Origin: Ignavibacteriales bacterium
GTDB lineage: Bacteria > Bacteroidota > Ignavibacteria > UBA10030 > SZUA-254
Assembly: GCA_016218025.1 (NCBI GenBank)
Contig: JACRFD010000010.1
Span: 31,792 to 95,791, forward strand
DNA: 64,000 bases
Reading direction: 5' to 3'
Below, piece after piece: positions 1 to 9,018 of this stretch (the first letter of the stretch is position 1; each line of letters starts with the position of its first letter). The notes below the pieces were generated by a model. The model searched no databases. It saw only the letters and a program-made list of their open reading frames with translations, and was not told where the DNA came from. A program made the position numbers and the translations under genes.

Positions 1-333
1 AGTAGTATCAAAATAAATATGAAATCGACCGATAATTGTATCGGATTGCAAAGCTAACGGAGATAGTGCATTGGATAATATTTTCTTCTGTCGTTGTGAT
101 AATTTGTCCCAATTATCATTAAGGTCGAACATTATTCCAAGACCGCATTTTCCGCCGTATTTTTCATTATCGTTTTTAATGTTACTGACTTGTGGTTTAA
201 GCTTGTTAATTTCTTTTCTTATTAATTCGTGCCTCCAGTAGATTCCTGATATATGCTGATTGAACAAAGGATATGAAAATAAAATAATTAAAATAAGCGA
301 CTTTACTAATATTTTTACTTTATTAATTTTCAA
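1..333 (-). CDS. Exported hypothetical protein, 3' part outside window
   Basis: An open frame of 111 codons runs off the left edge. The only sensible start is a TTG at 333-331, one base after the stop of the FG-GAP gene upstream, which suggests translational coupling. The first 30 residues are basic then hydrophobic (KINKVKILVKSLILIILFSY), like a signal peptide or membrane anchor. A charged stretch rich in Lys, Asn and Asp follows. I do not recognise a family. The non-ATG start and missing C-terminus keep confidence moderate; an upstream ATG in frame is not available. Confidence 0.5.
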   Translation of the reverse strand, partial: MKINKVKILVKSLILIILFSYPLFNQHISGIYWRHELIRKEINKLKPQVSNIKNDNEKYGGKCGLGIMFDLNDNWDKLSQRQKKILSNALSPLALQSDTIIGRFHIYFDTT

Positions 334-334
334 T

Positions 335-2530
335 TTATAAACTTTCAATTTTTAGTATCTTGAGCAAGCCGTTATTTAATTCTAAATAAATCAGTTCAGG
401 TTTACCATCATTGTCTATGTCGGCAACGTTCATATCCGACAAGCTTTCCGCTTCTCCAAGTGTTATATACCCTGTCGAGATTGTTTTTCCTTTAAAATAT
501 CGTGCATAGATCGTTTCATTTTTTCTATCATAAAATATCAAATCGTTGTTTCCATCTTCATTCAGATCTTGAAGTATATACTTGTCCGGCACAGATTGAA
601 TTATGTCGTATTTCTGGTTGAATGAAAATGAAACATTCTGACTATCATCCGTTGCATGAAAAATATATAATTTATTTTCCGGTTCTCCAAGTTGGATGAT
701 TAAATCTTTCTTAAAATTATCTTTACCTGAAGCAATCTGAAGATTAATATTATTAGACCGTCCTAATTCTATTGTACTGATATATTTTGAATTTACACTA
801 TTATCATCAATATCAAGTGTAGTTTTATACAATTCTATTTTATTTTCCTGATTATCTTTTGATAAATAAATTAATGTTTTATTCTGATCAGAAGTAGAAT
901 TCAGGAATGCAGCTGTCAATAGATTTTCACTAGGTTTTATTGAAAGAGTTTGATCTACAAACCGGTTGCCTGCTATTTTTGTATATGAGTGGAGCTTTGC
1001 ATATTTATCTCCTTCCTCAAATTCAAGTGTGTAGAGTTTCATCTTATTAGACATTTCGTCTGTGTAAATCTCAATAATCTGGCAACGATTCTGATTGGGG
1101 ATTGATAATGTCTTCATACTAAAATTCTTATAATTCAATGAAGAGCAAAAAAGTTTTTTCACTGAATAATCTGATGTAACAGCGACAAGATTTGAATTAT
1201 TATCACGATTCATTTTAAAAAACGATGGCTTACCTTGTATTTCGAAAGATATTTGGCCCTTTATGGAATTACCAACTTCATTCAAAAATAAAGAATATGT
1301 TTTTGATTCTTTGTTTGAAACAAAAATGTCGTCCCATCCATCCTTATTAATATCTGTAATCACAAAGCTGCTTGGTTCGACTCCGGTTGATAATTGTTGT
1401 ATTTTATTTCCGGAATGATTCATATCCGAATTATATAAAAATTTTATTTTTCTATTTTCTGCATCCAATATTGCTATGCTTTTACTTTTGGATTTGATAC
1501 TACTGAAAGTGATCAAATCGGAAATTGATTGAACTCCATAGAAAGGAATAATATCCGAAAACTTTTTTCCATCTTCATTTAGCAATACAAAAATAGATTT
1601 TGATAATTTTGATCCAATAACAATATCAGGATAGGTATCGTTATTACATTCTGATAGCCTTAGAATTCCACTTTGTTTAATAATCAATTTTCCGTCAATA
1701 AATCCGCCCCCGCCATCTCCTTCATATAATATCACGCTATTCCTGAAACAAGCAATCATATCTGGATTATCATCTTTGGTCATCGATAAAATTTCAGTTG
1801 AAACCAGATCATCAGAATAATCGATTATGAAGGGGGGACTAAAATTTAATTTTCCTAAACCTGCAAAAACAAGAATTTGATTAGTTAGCCAGTTAGAAGC
1901 GATTATATCTTGGTAAATATTTGAGTGTAAACGGGCTATTGATAAAGAGTTAAAGCTATATTCGTTGAAAAGATTTATCTCACTTTGGAATGTTCCGTTT
2001 CCGTTCCCGCGAAAGTAAAGTATCCCAGATAGTTTTTTCCCAAACATGATGATATCTGATTTCTGATCACCATCAAGGTCGTCAAATAAAATGTTTTCAT
2101 ATTCCCAGGGAATATCCGATTGCCATAATATTTTTTTATTTTTGAAACGGTCAGCCTGATAAATCTGAATTATTCCCGGAGCATCTGTAATCAATGCAAT
2201 CAACGGAAATTTATCTTTCTTCGACTTTGCATAAGCTCCTGTTTTGAAGTTGTCGGAAAAATTAATTGTTGATTGTTTCCATATCATCGAATCTGAAACT
2301 TGAAAAAATATTTTAACCTGTTTTGATGATAATACAGCAATATCATCACATAAATCACGGTTAAAATCTCCTTTGATCAATTTTTGGGGGGAATCTTGTG
2401 TATTAAACGATTCCGCCAAACCGAAAGTAGTAAGTTGATGGATGTTATTTGACTGTGCTTTTATCAGCTCTGTTGATGAGAATATTAAGCAATAAAATAA
2501 AATCGGAAGAAGATGATTTCGAATAAACAC
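335..2530 (-). CDS. Secreted FG-GAP/VCBS repeat protein
   Basis: A large exported protein, probably a beta-propeller on the cell surface. Calcium-loop motifs of the FG-GAP type recur along the chain: DLDGDQKSD, NNDTYPD, DINKDGWDD, DLNEDGNND and DIDNDGKPE. The frame is open further upstream to an ATG at 2665, but that start would overlap the thioesterase gene by 110 bases. I therefore prefer the GTG at 2530, which gives a textbook signal peptide (FIRNHLLPILFYCLIFSST) ending near KAQ. No T9SS sorting domain is visible at the C-terminus. FG-GAP propellers usually bind ligands or carbohydrates; no specific function can be assigned. It is the fifth gene of the run that begins with htpX. Confidence 0.8.
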   Translation of the reverse strand: MFIRNHLLPILFYCLIFSSTELIKAQSNNIHQLTTFGLAESFNTQDSPQKLIKGDFNRDLCDDIAVLSSKQVKIFFQVSDSMIWKQSTINFSDNFKTGAYAKSKKDKFPLIALITDAPGIIQIYQADRFKNKKILWQSDIPWEYENILFDDLDGDQKSDIIMFGKKLSGILYFRGNGNGTFQSEINLFNEYSFNSLSIARLHSNIYQDIIASNWLTNQILVFAGLGKLNFSPPFIIDYSDDLVSTEILSMTKDDNPDMIACFRNSVILYEGDGGGGFIDGKLIIKQSGILRLSECNNDTYPDIVIGSKLSKSIFVLLNEDGKKFSDIIPFYGVQSISDLITFSSIKSKSKSIAILDAENRKIKFLYNSDMNHSGNKIQQLSTGVEPSSFVITDINKDGWDDIFVSNKESKTYSLFLNEVGNSIKGQISFEIQGKPSFFKMNRDNNSNLVAVTSDYSVKKLFCSSLNYKNFSMKTLSIPNQNRCQIIEIYTDEMSNKMKLYTLEFEEGDKYAKLHSYTKIAGNRFVDQTLSIKPSENLLTAAFLNSTSDQNKTLIYLSKDNQENKIELYKTTLDIDDNSVNSKYISTIELGRSNNINLQIASGKDNFKKDLIIQLGEPENKLYIFHATDDSQNVSFSFNQKYDIIQSVPDKYILQDLNEDGNNDLIFYDRKNETIYARYFKGKTISTGYITLGEAESLSDMNVADIDNDGKPELIYLELNNGLLKILKIESL

Positions 2531-2555
2531 AATACAGGTATCGACTATAACATTG

Positions 2556-3023
2556 TTATTTGGCGAGTCTTTTATTTCTGCGATCAAGGGCCTCTTTGAA
2601 GCGGCGTTTTTCATCTTTCGATTGAGGGTGGATAGAAGGAACTTTAACCGGTTGACCATGATCATCTACACCAACAAATGTCAAATATGCTGTATTTGTC
2701 AGTCTCCTGTCTGAAGTCAATTGGTTTTCGGCTATCACAATCACTCCAACCTCCATAGATGTGGAAAAGACTCTGTTGACAGATGCCCTGAGTGTTACAA
2801 CCTCACCAAGATGAATTGGATGGTGGAATACCAAATTATCTAAGGCGGCAGTCACGCAAACCCGGTTTGAATGCCTTTGAGCGGCAATTGCTGCAGCGAT
2901 ATCGATCCATTCCATTAACCGCCCACCCAATAAGTTCCCAAGCTGATTTGTATCATTCGGTAATACAAGCTGAGTCATTTCAACTTGAGAATATTTTACA
3001 AATCTTTTTTTATTTGTACTCAT
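2556..3023 (-). CDS. Acyl-CoA thioesterase, hotdog fold (YciA/ACOT type)
   Basis: At 155 residues this is the normal size of a single-hotdog cytosolic acyl-CoA thioesterase, which hydrolyses acyl-CoA to free acid and CoA. The start of the fold shows the family pattern: LPNDTNQLGNLLGGRLMEWID, with the Asn, the Gly-Gly and the Asp that form the active site, then AAAIAAQRH and VTAALDNLVFHHPIHLGE. Proteins of this type work as hexamers of hotdog domains. The tail is very basic (KRRFKEALDRRNKRLAK). It sits 18 bases after bamD in the same run. Substrate preference cannot be read from sequence. Confidence 0.88.
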   Translation of the reverse strand: MSTNKKRFVKYSQVEMTQLVLPNDTNQLGNLLGGRLMEWIDIAAAIAAQRHSNRVCVTAALDNLVFHHPIHLGEVVTLRASVNRVFSTSMEVGVIVIAENQLTSDRRLTNTAYLTFVGVDDHGQPVKVPSIHPQSKDEKRRFKEALDRRNKRLAK

Positions 3024-3041
3024 ATTATTTTTGATTATGAA

Positions 3042-3839
3042 TTATGATTTGATGCCGGTGTTCTTAACAGATTTTATTTCCTCATCAATTTTCGATTTTA
3101 ATTCATCAACAGTTTGCATCAGAGAACCCGATGGGAATTTATCGTAATATTTATCAATCACTTGGCGAGCTTCGGTGTATTTCGATCGGGCAATCAACGA
3201 CCTGGCTTTGCCGATGTACGAATATTCGGCATACTGTGTATCGTGGTATTTTTCGATGATACTGTTATAATAAAATGTTGCCGATTTATAATATTCCATG
3301 TTCATGTATAGTTCAGCAGTATCGAATAATTTCTTCGCAAGTTTAGTATTCAATATTTTAATATCTTCAGCAGCTTCTTTAACTAATTCGTCTGTAGGAT
3401 AATATTCCATAAATGTCTGAAATTCATCTATAGCTCTGTATGTATATTGCTGATCAAGTCCCGATTTGGGTGATAGATTAAAATAACATAAAGCGATTTT
3501 AAATTGTGCTTTCGGTACAAAGTTACTTGCCGACATATTTCTTCTCAATTCTTGATATTCTTCGGCAGCCAGCAAATATTCTTCCATTTTAAATCTTGTT
3601 TCTGCCAAATAATACTGTGCATCGTCTGCAACTGTACTTCCCGGGAATTGTATTTTTACAATTTCAAATTCTTTAATCGCTTCTAAATAATCTTCGTCAT
3701 CGAATAGCTTTTTCCCCATCTCAAATCTTTCTTCAGCAGTGATCTGTTTTAGAGCATTACTGGAAGAACAAGCAGATAGAAGTAATGAAGCATAAATCGC
3801 GAAGGTTAATAGCAAAACTATATTAAATTTATTAATCAT
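3042..3839 (-). CDS. bamD: Outer-membrane assembly lipoprotein BamD
   Basis: BamD is the essential lipoprotein of the BAM complex that inserts beta-barrel proteins into the outer membrane. The chosen ATG at 3839 gives a lipoprotein signal with lipobox LSAC (Cys 24). Longer starts (up to 3899) would overlap the upstream stop. TPR-like repeats follow: FEMGKKLFDDEDYLEAIKEF, AQYYLAETRFKMEEYLLAAEEY and FKIALCYFNLSP with YRAIDEFQTFMEYYPTDELV. This is the YfiO/ComL arrangement. The 265-residue length is close to E. coli BamD. A generic TPR lipoprotein is the alternative, but the N-terminal pattern fits BamD well. Confidence 0.85.
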   Translation of the reverse strand: MINKFNIVLLLTFAIYASLLLSACSSSNALKQITAEERFEMGKKLFDDEDYLEAIKEFEIVKIQFPGSTVADDAQYYLAETRFKMEEYLLAAEEYQELRRNMSASNFVPKAQFKIALCYFNLSPKSGLDQQYTYRAIDEFQTFMEYYPTDELVKEAAEDIKILNTKLAKKLFDTAELYMNMEYYKSATFYYNSIIEKYHDTQYAEYSYIGKARSLIARSKYTEARQVIDKYYDKFPSGSLMQTVDELKSKIDEEIKSVKNTGIKS

Positions 3840-3846
3840 AATAATC

Positions 3847-4503
3847 TTATTTAGTTCTAACATTATAAAATAGAAAAACGGCAACCCCCGTTGCCCCAAG
3901 AATTAAAAAAGGTTCAGCATACCGATTCAAAAAACTTCGTTGTGGTGGAGGCGCTTGAGTTAATGGAATTGATTTGTTCTCAACATCTTCTATGGAGCTT
4001 ATATCGATTGTATCTTTTAAAGAAGATTTGAATAATGAGTTTACGAATATTTCGTTGGTGAAATTATTCTTTATTGTCAAAGAGAGTTCAACTGAAACCT
4101 CTCTAACAGTTTTTGATGCACCGAAGATATTCCCTCCTATTGCGTCCCCGTAATATACACTCGGATGAAAAGAATTTATCTTTAAAAAATATGAACTGTC
4201 CTGAATTGTGTCATAAACATGAATTCCCTTACCGATAAGATATCCTGTAATTGCCTGTTTTGGAATCCAACCATATTCAAAACCATCGGTAGTGACACTG
4301 CAAGTCGAAACCATTAATGTTTTATTTATGCTGATTATTGAATCAATAATTTTCACAACAGAATTTTGCATTAATAAAAGATTGGTAGGATAATTAGTGC
4401 CAGAACTATTTTCCTGCGCGAATCCTACGGCATAAAAATAAATAAGCATGAATATTGAAGGGATAATTCTTAATATTTTAAAAATGCCGCGTTTCTTAGC
4501 CAT
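3847..4503 (-). CDS. Exported protein with C-terminal membrane segment, function unknown
   Basis: Residues 1-29 form a signal peptide (ILRIIPSIFMLIYFYAVGFAQ). The last 20 residues before the end (PFLILGATGVAVFLFYNV) form a membrane segment followed by a short basic tail. The middle is soluble and rich in beta-type residues, with a pair of prolines-and-glutamines (LTQAPPPQRSF) just before the membrane segment. I do not recognise a domain. It ends eight bases before bamD and follows htpX by 20 bases, so an envelope-assembly role is possible, but that is context only. Confidence 0.6.
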   Translation of the reverse strand: MAKKRGIFKILRIIPSIFMLIYFYAVGFAQENSSGTNYPTNLLLMQNSVVKIIDSIISINKTLMVSTCSVTTDGFEYGWIPKQAITGYLIGKGIHVYDTIQDSSYFLKINSFHPSVYYGDAIGGNIFGASKTVREVSVELSLTIKNNFTNEIFVNSLFKSSLKDTIDISSIEDVENKSIPLTQAPPPQRSFLNRYAEPFLILGATGVAVFLFYNVRTK

Positions 4504-4523
4504 TGCTAAATGTAAGTCGGAAA

Positions 4524-5375
4524 TTATAAACTCCCCATTGCAATTTGCTGCAGGCGTTCGATACGTTCCGATATCGGGGGATGTGTTGAGAAAAACTTCA
4601 TAACTCCACCTGCTCGCAACGGATTAACTATAAACATATGTGCCGATGCCGGAGATACACCTTGCATCGGAAGGCGTTCAACACCCCGTTCTAATTTTTG
4701 CAACGCGTTAGCCAAAGATAGAGGTCGACCAGACATTCTCGCCGCGCCTTCATCTGCCGCAAACTCGCGCGATCTTGAAATTGCGAGTTGAATCATCATA
4801 GCTGCAATCGGTGCTATGATGAGAAGAGCAAGCTCTGACAAGCCATTTGAATCGCGGCGATCACCCCCTCTTCCTGCAAACATCATCGACCAACCGGCCA
4901 TACGTGCAATAAATGTTATTGTACCAACAAGCGTAGCCACAATTGTTCCGGTTAATATATCGCGGTGTTTGATATGGGCGAATTCATGAGCAAGGACACC
5001 CTCTAATTCATCATCTGCTAATGAACGCATAATTCCTTCGGTGACTGCTACCGCAGCATTCTCCGGATTTCGGCCTGTTGCAAATGCATTCGGAGTTTCT
5101 CCCGGAATAATGTAAACCTTAGGCATCGGAAGTTGTGCTTGCGTTGCAAGTCGCGTTACCATTGAAAAAAGCTTAGGAGCTTCTGCTTGAGTAACTTCTT
5201 TTGCTTTGTACATCATTAAAACAATTTTGTCTGAAAACCAGTAAGCACCGAAATTCATAAGAAGAGAGATAATAAATGCCATAATCATTCCTTGCTGGCC
5301 GCCAATTAGCGATCCCACTAGAATCAACAAAACCATCATAGCGGTCATCAGAATGACTGTTTTCATCATATTCAT
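4524..5375 (-). CDS. htpX: Membrane zinc metalloprotease HtpX
   Basis: HtpX is an M48-family protease of the inner membrane that cuts misfolded membrane proteins on the cytoplasmic side. Two N-terminal membrane helices occupy about residues 1-50. The zinc site HEFAH lies at 130-134, preceded by the family motif GETPNAFATGRNP, with the third ligand in SRSREFAADEGAA. The length of 283 residues matches the family (about 285). The gene leads a minus-strand run that includes bamD, consistent with envelope quality control. Start chosen at the first ATG after a gap. Confidence 0.95.
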   Translation of the reverse strand: MNMMKTVILMTAMMVLLILVGSLIGGQQGMIMAFIISLLMNFGAYWFSDKIVLMMYKAKEVTQAEAPKLFSMVTRLATQAQLPMPKVYIIPGETPNAFATGRNPENAAVAVTEGIMRSLADDELEGVLAHEFAHIKHRDILTGTIVATLVGTITFIARMAGWSMMFAGRGGDRRDSNGLSELALLIIAPIAAMMIQLAISRSREFAADEGAARMSGRPLSLANALQKLERGVERLPMQGVSPASAHMFIVNPLRAGGVMKFFSTHPPISERIERLQQIAMGSL

Positions 5376-5429
5376 ACTAGAATAATCCTTTTAATAATTG
5401 AAAATTTAGGTAAAAAATAGGTAAATACC

Positions 5430-5470
5430 AAAAAAGGAATTCCTCGGGTAAACCGGAGAATTCCTTTTTT
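5430..5470 (-). terminator. Rho-independent terminator of the acnA-fmdB-DUF302 run
   Basis: AAAAAGGAATTCCTCGG and CCGGAGAATTCCTTTTTT face each other across a five-base loop, with one small mismatch near the loop. On the minus strand the stem is followed by a U run, directly behind the stop of the DUF302 gene at 5488. Confidence 0.85.
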
Positions 5471-5487
5471 AATTATAATAATTCGAT

Positions 5488-5871
5488 CTAAATTGCGTTT
5501 AACACTCTTCCTAGTTTTTCGGTTACCGATAATGCCATCTCTTTCATATTTTCATCTTCAGTAATTTTTACTATCACATTCGGATCAAAAATACTCACAT
5601 TGACTTTGTTATTCTTTTCATAAACAATAATATTGCATGGAAGTAATAAGCCAAGCTGATCATCGGCTTGCAGAGCCTTATGGGCAAGAGCTGGATTGCA
5701 TGCACCCAAGATTTTATATTTAGGAAAATCGACATCAAGTTTTATCTTCATGGTTTCTTTGACATCTATTGTAGTTAAAACGCCAAACCCTTCTTTCTTT
5801 AACTCGCCGGTTACTTTTTCAATTGTTTCTTCAAATGATAAATCGACCGTTTTAGAAAAACCATATTTCAT
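5488..5871 (-). CDS. DUF302 domain protein
   Basis: A small soluble protein of 127 residues that is almost entirely the DUF302 domain. Typical family strings are visible: SFEETIEKVTGELKKEGFGVL, the central LGACNPALAHKALQ and LLLPCNIIVYE. The biochemical role of DUF302 is not established. It is the last gene of a short run with the FmdB-type protein (19 bases upstream) and acnA, and ends at a strong terminator. The two conserved Cys (in GACNP and LPCN) are both present. Confidence 0.85.
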   Translation of the reverse strand: MKYGFSKTVDLSFEETIEKVTGELKKEGFGVLTTIDVKETMKIKLDVDFPKYKILGACNPALAHKALQADDQLGLLLPCNIIVYEKNNKVNVSIFDPNVIVKITEDENMKEMALSVTEKLGRVLNAI

Positions 5872-5890
5872 TTTATATTTCCTTCAAGAA

Positions 5891-6127
5891 TTATTTCATT
5901 AAATCACAATTTCCATGACACATACTTGTATTTGCGTATTTACAAGCCGGTGCAAGACTGGACGATTCTGATTTGATGCGGGAATTAATAGAAGGAACCG
6001 ACATCAGCTTTTTATATTTTGTTGAATTACAGTCCGGACAAATAATATCTTCTTCTTTTTCGCGCGTGAAGTGAAATATTTCATACCTTGTTCCGCATCC
6101 AACACATTCATATTCTAAAATCGGCAT
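5891..6127 (-). CDS. FmdB-type zinc-ribbon protein
   Basis: The 78-residue protein opens with MPILEYECVGCGTRYE, the hallmark of the FmdB family regulatory/zinc-ribbon proteins, and has the second Cys pair in CPDCNS. The four cysteines (CxxC and CxxC about 24 residues apart) make one zinc ribbon. The C-terminal half contains three further Cys (ACKYANTSMCHGNCDLMK), more than usual for the family, so a second metal site is possible. It lies six bases after acnA. Precise role unknown. Confidence 0.82.
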   Translation of the reverse strand: MPILEYECVGCGTRYEIFHFTREKEEDIICPDCNSTKYKKLMSVPSINSRIKSESSSLAPACKYANTSMCHGNCDLMK

Positions 6128-6133
6128 GGCAAA

Positions 6134-8821
6134 TTATTTCTTTAATAGTGATCGAAGAACATATTGAAGAATTCCGTCGTTCTTATAATATTCAACTTCC
6201 ATTGGAGTATCAAGTCGGCAAATGGCAGTAAATGTTTTAATTATTTGACCCTCTTGTTTAACCGATATTTTCATTTTCTTACCTGGTGATAAATTCTCAA
6301 CAATCCCTTCGATATCATATAATTCAAATCCTGTTAAATTCAAAGTATCCCGATTTTGTCCTGCTTCAAATTGCAGAGGAAGTATTCCCATTCCTATCAA
6401 ATTGCTCCGATGGATTCTTTCGTAACTTTCGGCAATCACGGCGTTCACACCCAAGAGTTTAGGACCCTTTGCAGCCCAATCGCGTGAAGAACCGGAACCG
6501 TATTCTTTGCCGGCAATAATTATCTGTGATACTCCTTCGTTTTTATATTTCGTCGCAGCATCGAATATGCTCATCGGTTCTTTTGAAGATGGATGAATTG
6601 TAACTCCACCTTCAACTCCCGGCACTATGAGATTTTTAAGCCGGATGTTTGCAAATGTTCCGCGCATCATTATCTCATGATTTCCACGGCGCGCTCCATA
6701 TTGATTGAAATCTTTCTGCTCAACTCTAAGTGAGTTAAGATATTTTCCCGCAGGTCCTTTAGCGGCAATCGAACCTGCTGGAGAAATATGATCGGTTGTA
6801 ATTGAATCTCCGAACATAGCCAAAACTTTAGCATTTTTTATTTCCTTTAATCCAGAAGCTTCTTTCGGCATTTGCTTAAAATATGGCGCTGCTTTTATAT
6901 ATGTTGATTTGTCATCCCACTCAAATATATCGCCTGATGGAACTTGCAAACTCTTCCAGTGTTCATCTCCTTCGAAAACATTTGAATATTGTTTTCTGAA
7001 CATCTCCGATTCAAGAGATGATTTCATTGTCGAGTTGATTTCTTCATTCGTGGGCCAGATATCTTTCAAAAAGATTTCTTTATTATTATTTCCCAAACCA
7101 ATAGGTTGTTTATCAAAATCTATATCAATCGTACCGGCAAGCGCATATGCAACAACCAAAGGCGGTGAAGCAAGATAATTTGCCTTTACGTTAGCGTGCA
7201 CTCTTCCCTCAAAATTTCTATTTCCAGATAAAACACCTACGGTTATTAAATCATTATCCTGTATTGCTTTTACAATCGGTTCAGATAACGGTCCGCTGTT
7301 CCCAATGCACGTTGTGCAGCCATATCCAACAAGATTAAAACCAAGCTGATTCAATGGCTCGGTTAATTTTGCTTTGTTTAAATATTCAGTGACAATTTTT
7401 GAACCCGGAGCCAAACTTGTTTTTACCCATTCTTTCGTCATTAAACCAAGCGCGAGCGCTTTTTTTGCAAGCAATCCTGCCGCAATAAGTACAGATGGAT
7501 TTGATGTATTGGTGCAACTTGTTATTGCTGCGATAACCACTGAACTATCTCCGAGAGAAAAAGTTGATCCTTTGCTTTCGACAGTAAAAGATCTTAGTGT
7601 TTCGTTGACCTTTAATCCTTTTGGTTCCAACATTTTCCCGAGTTCATTTCTGAATCCTGCCTTGACATTATTTAATGAGACGCGGTCATGTGGTCTTCGA
7701 GGTCCCGCAAGGCTCGTTTCAACCGTACCAAGATCGAGTTCAAGTGTGTCTGAGAAAATAGGTTCAGGTGAACCTTTTTCTCTGAATAGTCCTTGTTCTT
7801 TACAATATGTTTCTATTAAAGAAATTTGATCAGCATCTCTTCCAGTAAATCTTAAATAATTTAATGTTTCGTCATCAACCGGGAAATACCCCATTGTGGC
7901 TCCATACTCAGGAGCCATGTTAGCAATTGTTGCCCTGTCGGCTAAGCTGAGCGATTCAATTCCCGGACCGAAAAATTCTACAAACTTTCCAACCACACCT
8001 TTTTTTCTTAACATTTGTGTGGCAGTAAGCACTACATCAGTTGCCGTGATTCCGGCTTTGGGTGTACCGAATATTTTAAAACCTACTACCTGTGGTATCA
8101 ACATTGCGCTGGATTGACCGAGCATGGCTGCTTCTGCTTCAATCCCTCCTACACCCCAACCAAGTACTCCTAAACCATTAATCATAGTTGTGTGAGAATC
8201 TGTTCCAACTAAAGTATCAGGATAAGCATATTTGATTCCATCTTCTTCCTTTGTGAAAACAACACGTGCCAAATATTCAAGGTTAACCTGATGGATAATA
8301 CCTGTTTCCGGAGGAACAACTCTAAAATTCTTAAAAGCTTGTTGAGCCCAGCGCAGGAATGTATATCGTTCTTTGTTGCGCTCGTACTCGAGTTCCGTAT
8401 TAATTCTGAATGAATCAAATGTACCAAAAGAATCTACCTGCACTGAGTGATCTATTACAAGATCAACAGGTTGAAGCGGATTAATTTTTTTAGGATCGCC
8501 ACCCATCTGCACCATGGCATCGCGCATCACCGCCAGATCAACAGCGCATGGAACTCCTGTAAAATCTTGCAGCAAAACCCTGGCTGGCATGAAAGCTATT
8601 TCTTTATCGGATTGCTCGGTCGGTTTCCAGTTTAACAGAGCATCTATATCTGCAGTCCGGACATTTATTCCGTCTTCGTGCCGTAATAAATTTTCCAATA
8701 GAATTTTAATAGAGAATGGAAATCTTTGTATGCTATTAGGAAGTTGGCGCAATGAGAAGATTGTGTAGCTCTTATTCCCAATGGTCATAATTTTTTTTGA
8801 ATTAAAACTATTTATATTCAT
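6134..8821 (-). CDS. acnA: Aconitate hydratase (AcnA type)
   Basis: Interconverts citrate and isocitrate in the TCA cycle with a 4Fe-4S cluster. The cluster cysteines are visible at 436 (SCTNTSNPS), 502 and 505 (GYGCTTCIGNSG). The N-terminal substrate-binding strings GTDSHTTMINGLGVLGWGVGG and the C-terminal swivel domain with EYGSGSSRDWAAKGP are intact. At 895 residues the length matches AcnA/IRP1 rather than the shorter mitochondrial form. An AGGAGA ribosome binding site sits at 8827-8832, five bases before the ATG. The gene is divergent from the methylmalonyl-CoA mutase gene and leads a run with FmdB and DUF302 proteins. Confidence 0.96.
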   Translation of the reverse strand: MNINSFNSKKIMTIGNKSYTIFSLRQLPNSIQRFPFSIKILLENLLRHEDGINVRTADIDALLNWKPTEQSDKEIAFMPARVLLQDFTGVPCAVDLAVMRDAMVQMGGDPKKINPLQPVDLVIDHSVQVDSFGTFDSFRINTELEYERNKERYTFLRWAQQAFKNFRVVPPETGIIHQVNLEYLARVVFTKEEDGIKYAYPDTLVGTDSHTTMINGLGVLGWGVGGIEAEAAMLGQSSAMLIPQVVGFKIFGTPKAGITATDVVLTATQMLRKKGVVGKFVEFFGPGIESLSLADRATIANMAPEYGATMGYFPVDDETLNYLRFTGRDADQISLIETYCKEQGLFREKGSPEPIFSDTLELDLGTVETSLAGPRRPHDRVSLNNVKAGFRNELGKMLEPKGLKVNETLRSFTVESKGSTFSLGDSSVVIAAITSCTNTSNPSVLIAAGLLAKKALALGLMTKEWVKTSLAPGSKIVTEYLNKAKLTEPLNQLGFNLVGYGCTTCIGNSGPLSEPIVKAIQDNDLITVGVLSGNRNFEGRVHANVKANYLASPPLVVAYALAGTIDIDFDKQPIGLGNNNKEIFLKDIWPTNEEINSTMKSSLESEMFRKQYSNVFEGDEHWKSLQVPSGDIFEWDDKSTYIKAAPYFKQMPKEASGLKEIKNAKVLAMFGDSITTDHISPAGSIAAKGPAGKYLNSLRVEQKDFNQYGARRGNHEIMMRGTFANIRLKNLIVPGVEGGVTIHPSSKEPMSIFDAATKYKNEGVSQIIIAGKEYGSGSSRDWAAKGPKLLGVNAVIAESYERIHRSNLIGMGILPLQFEAGQNRDTLNLTGFELYDIEGIVENLSPGKKMKISVKQEGQIIKTFTAICRLDTPMEVEYYKNDGILQYVLRSLLKK

Positions 8822-9018
8822 TTTATTCTCCTATTATTATCTATTTATGTTTAAGACTGACTAATTTATAAAAATTTTAGCAAGAATAAAAACATGAAAT
8901 ATGATAATAATATTTATATACGGTAAATCAGAAATAACGAACATCCATAATTTGGAAATCAATTAAATCCTATATATCCTATGTTAAATTAAAACATTTC
9001 ACCGGTTTGGTTTGAAAT
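8822..9018. promoter_or_regulatory. Divergent promoter region acnA / methylmalonyl-CoA mutase
   Basis: This AT-rich gap separates two divergent genes and must carry both promoters. The acnA side has a clear AGGAG ribosome binding site. Possible -10 elements such as TATATT and TAAAAT are too common in this AT-rich stretch to choose one. No long inverted repeat or riboswitch-like fold was seen. Confidence 0.4.
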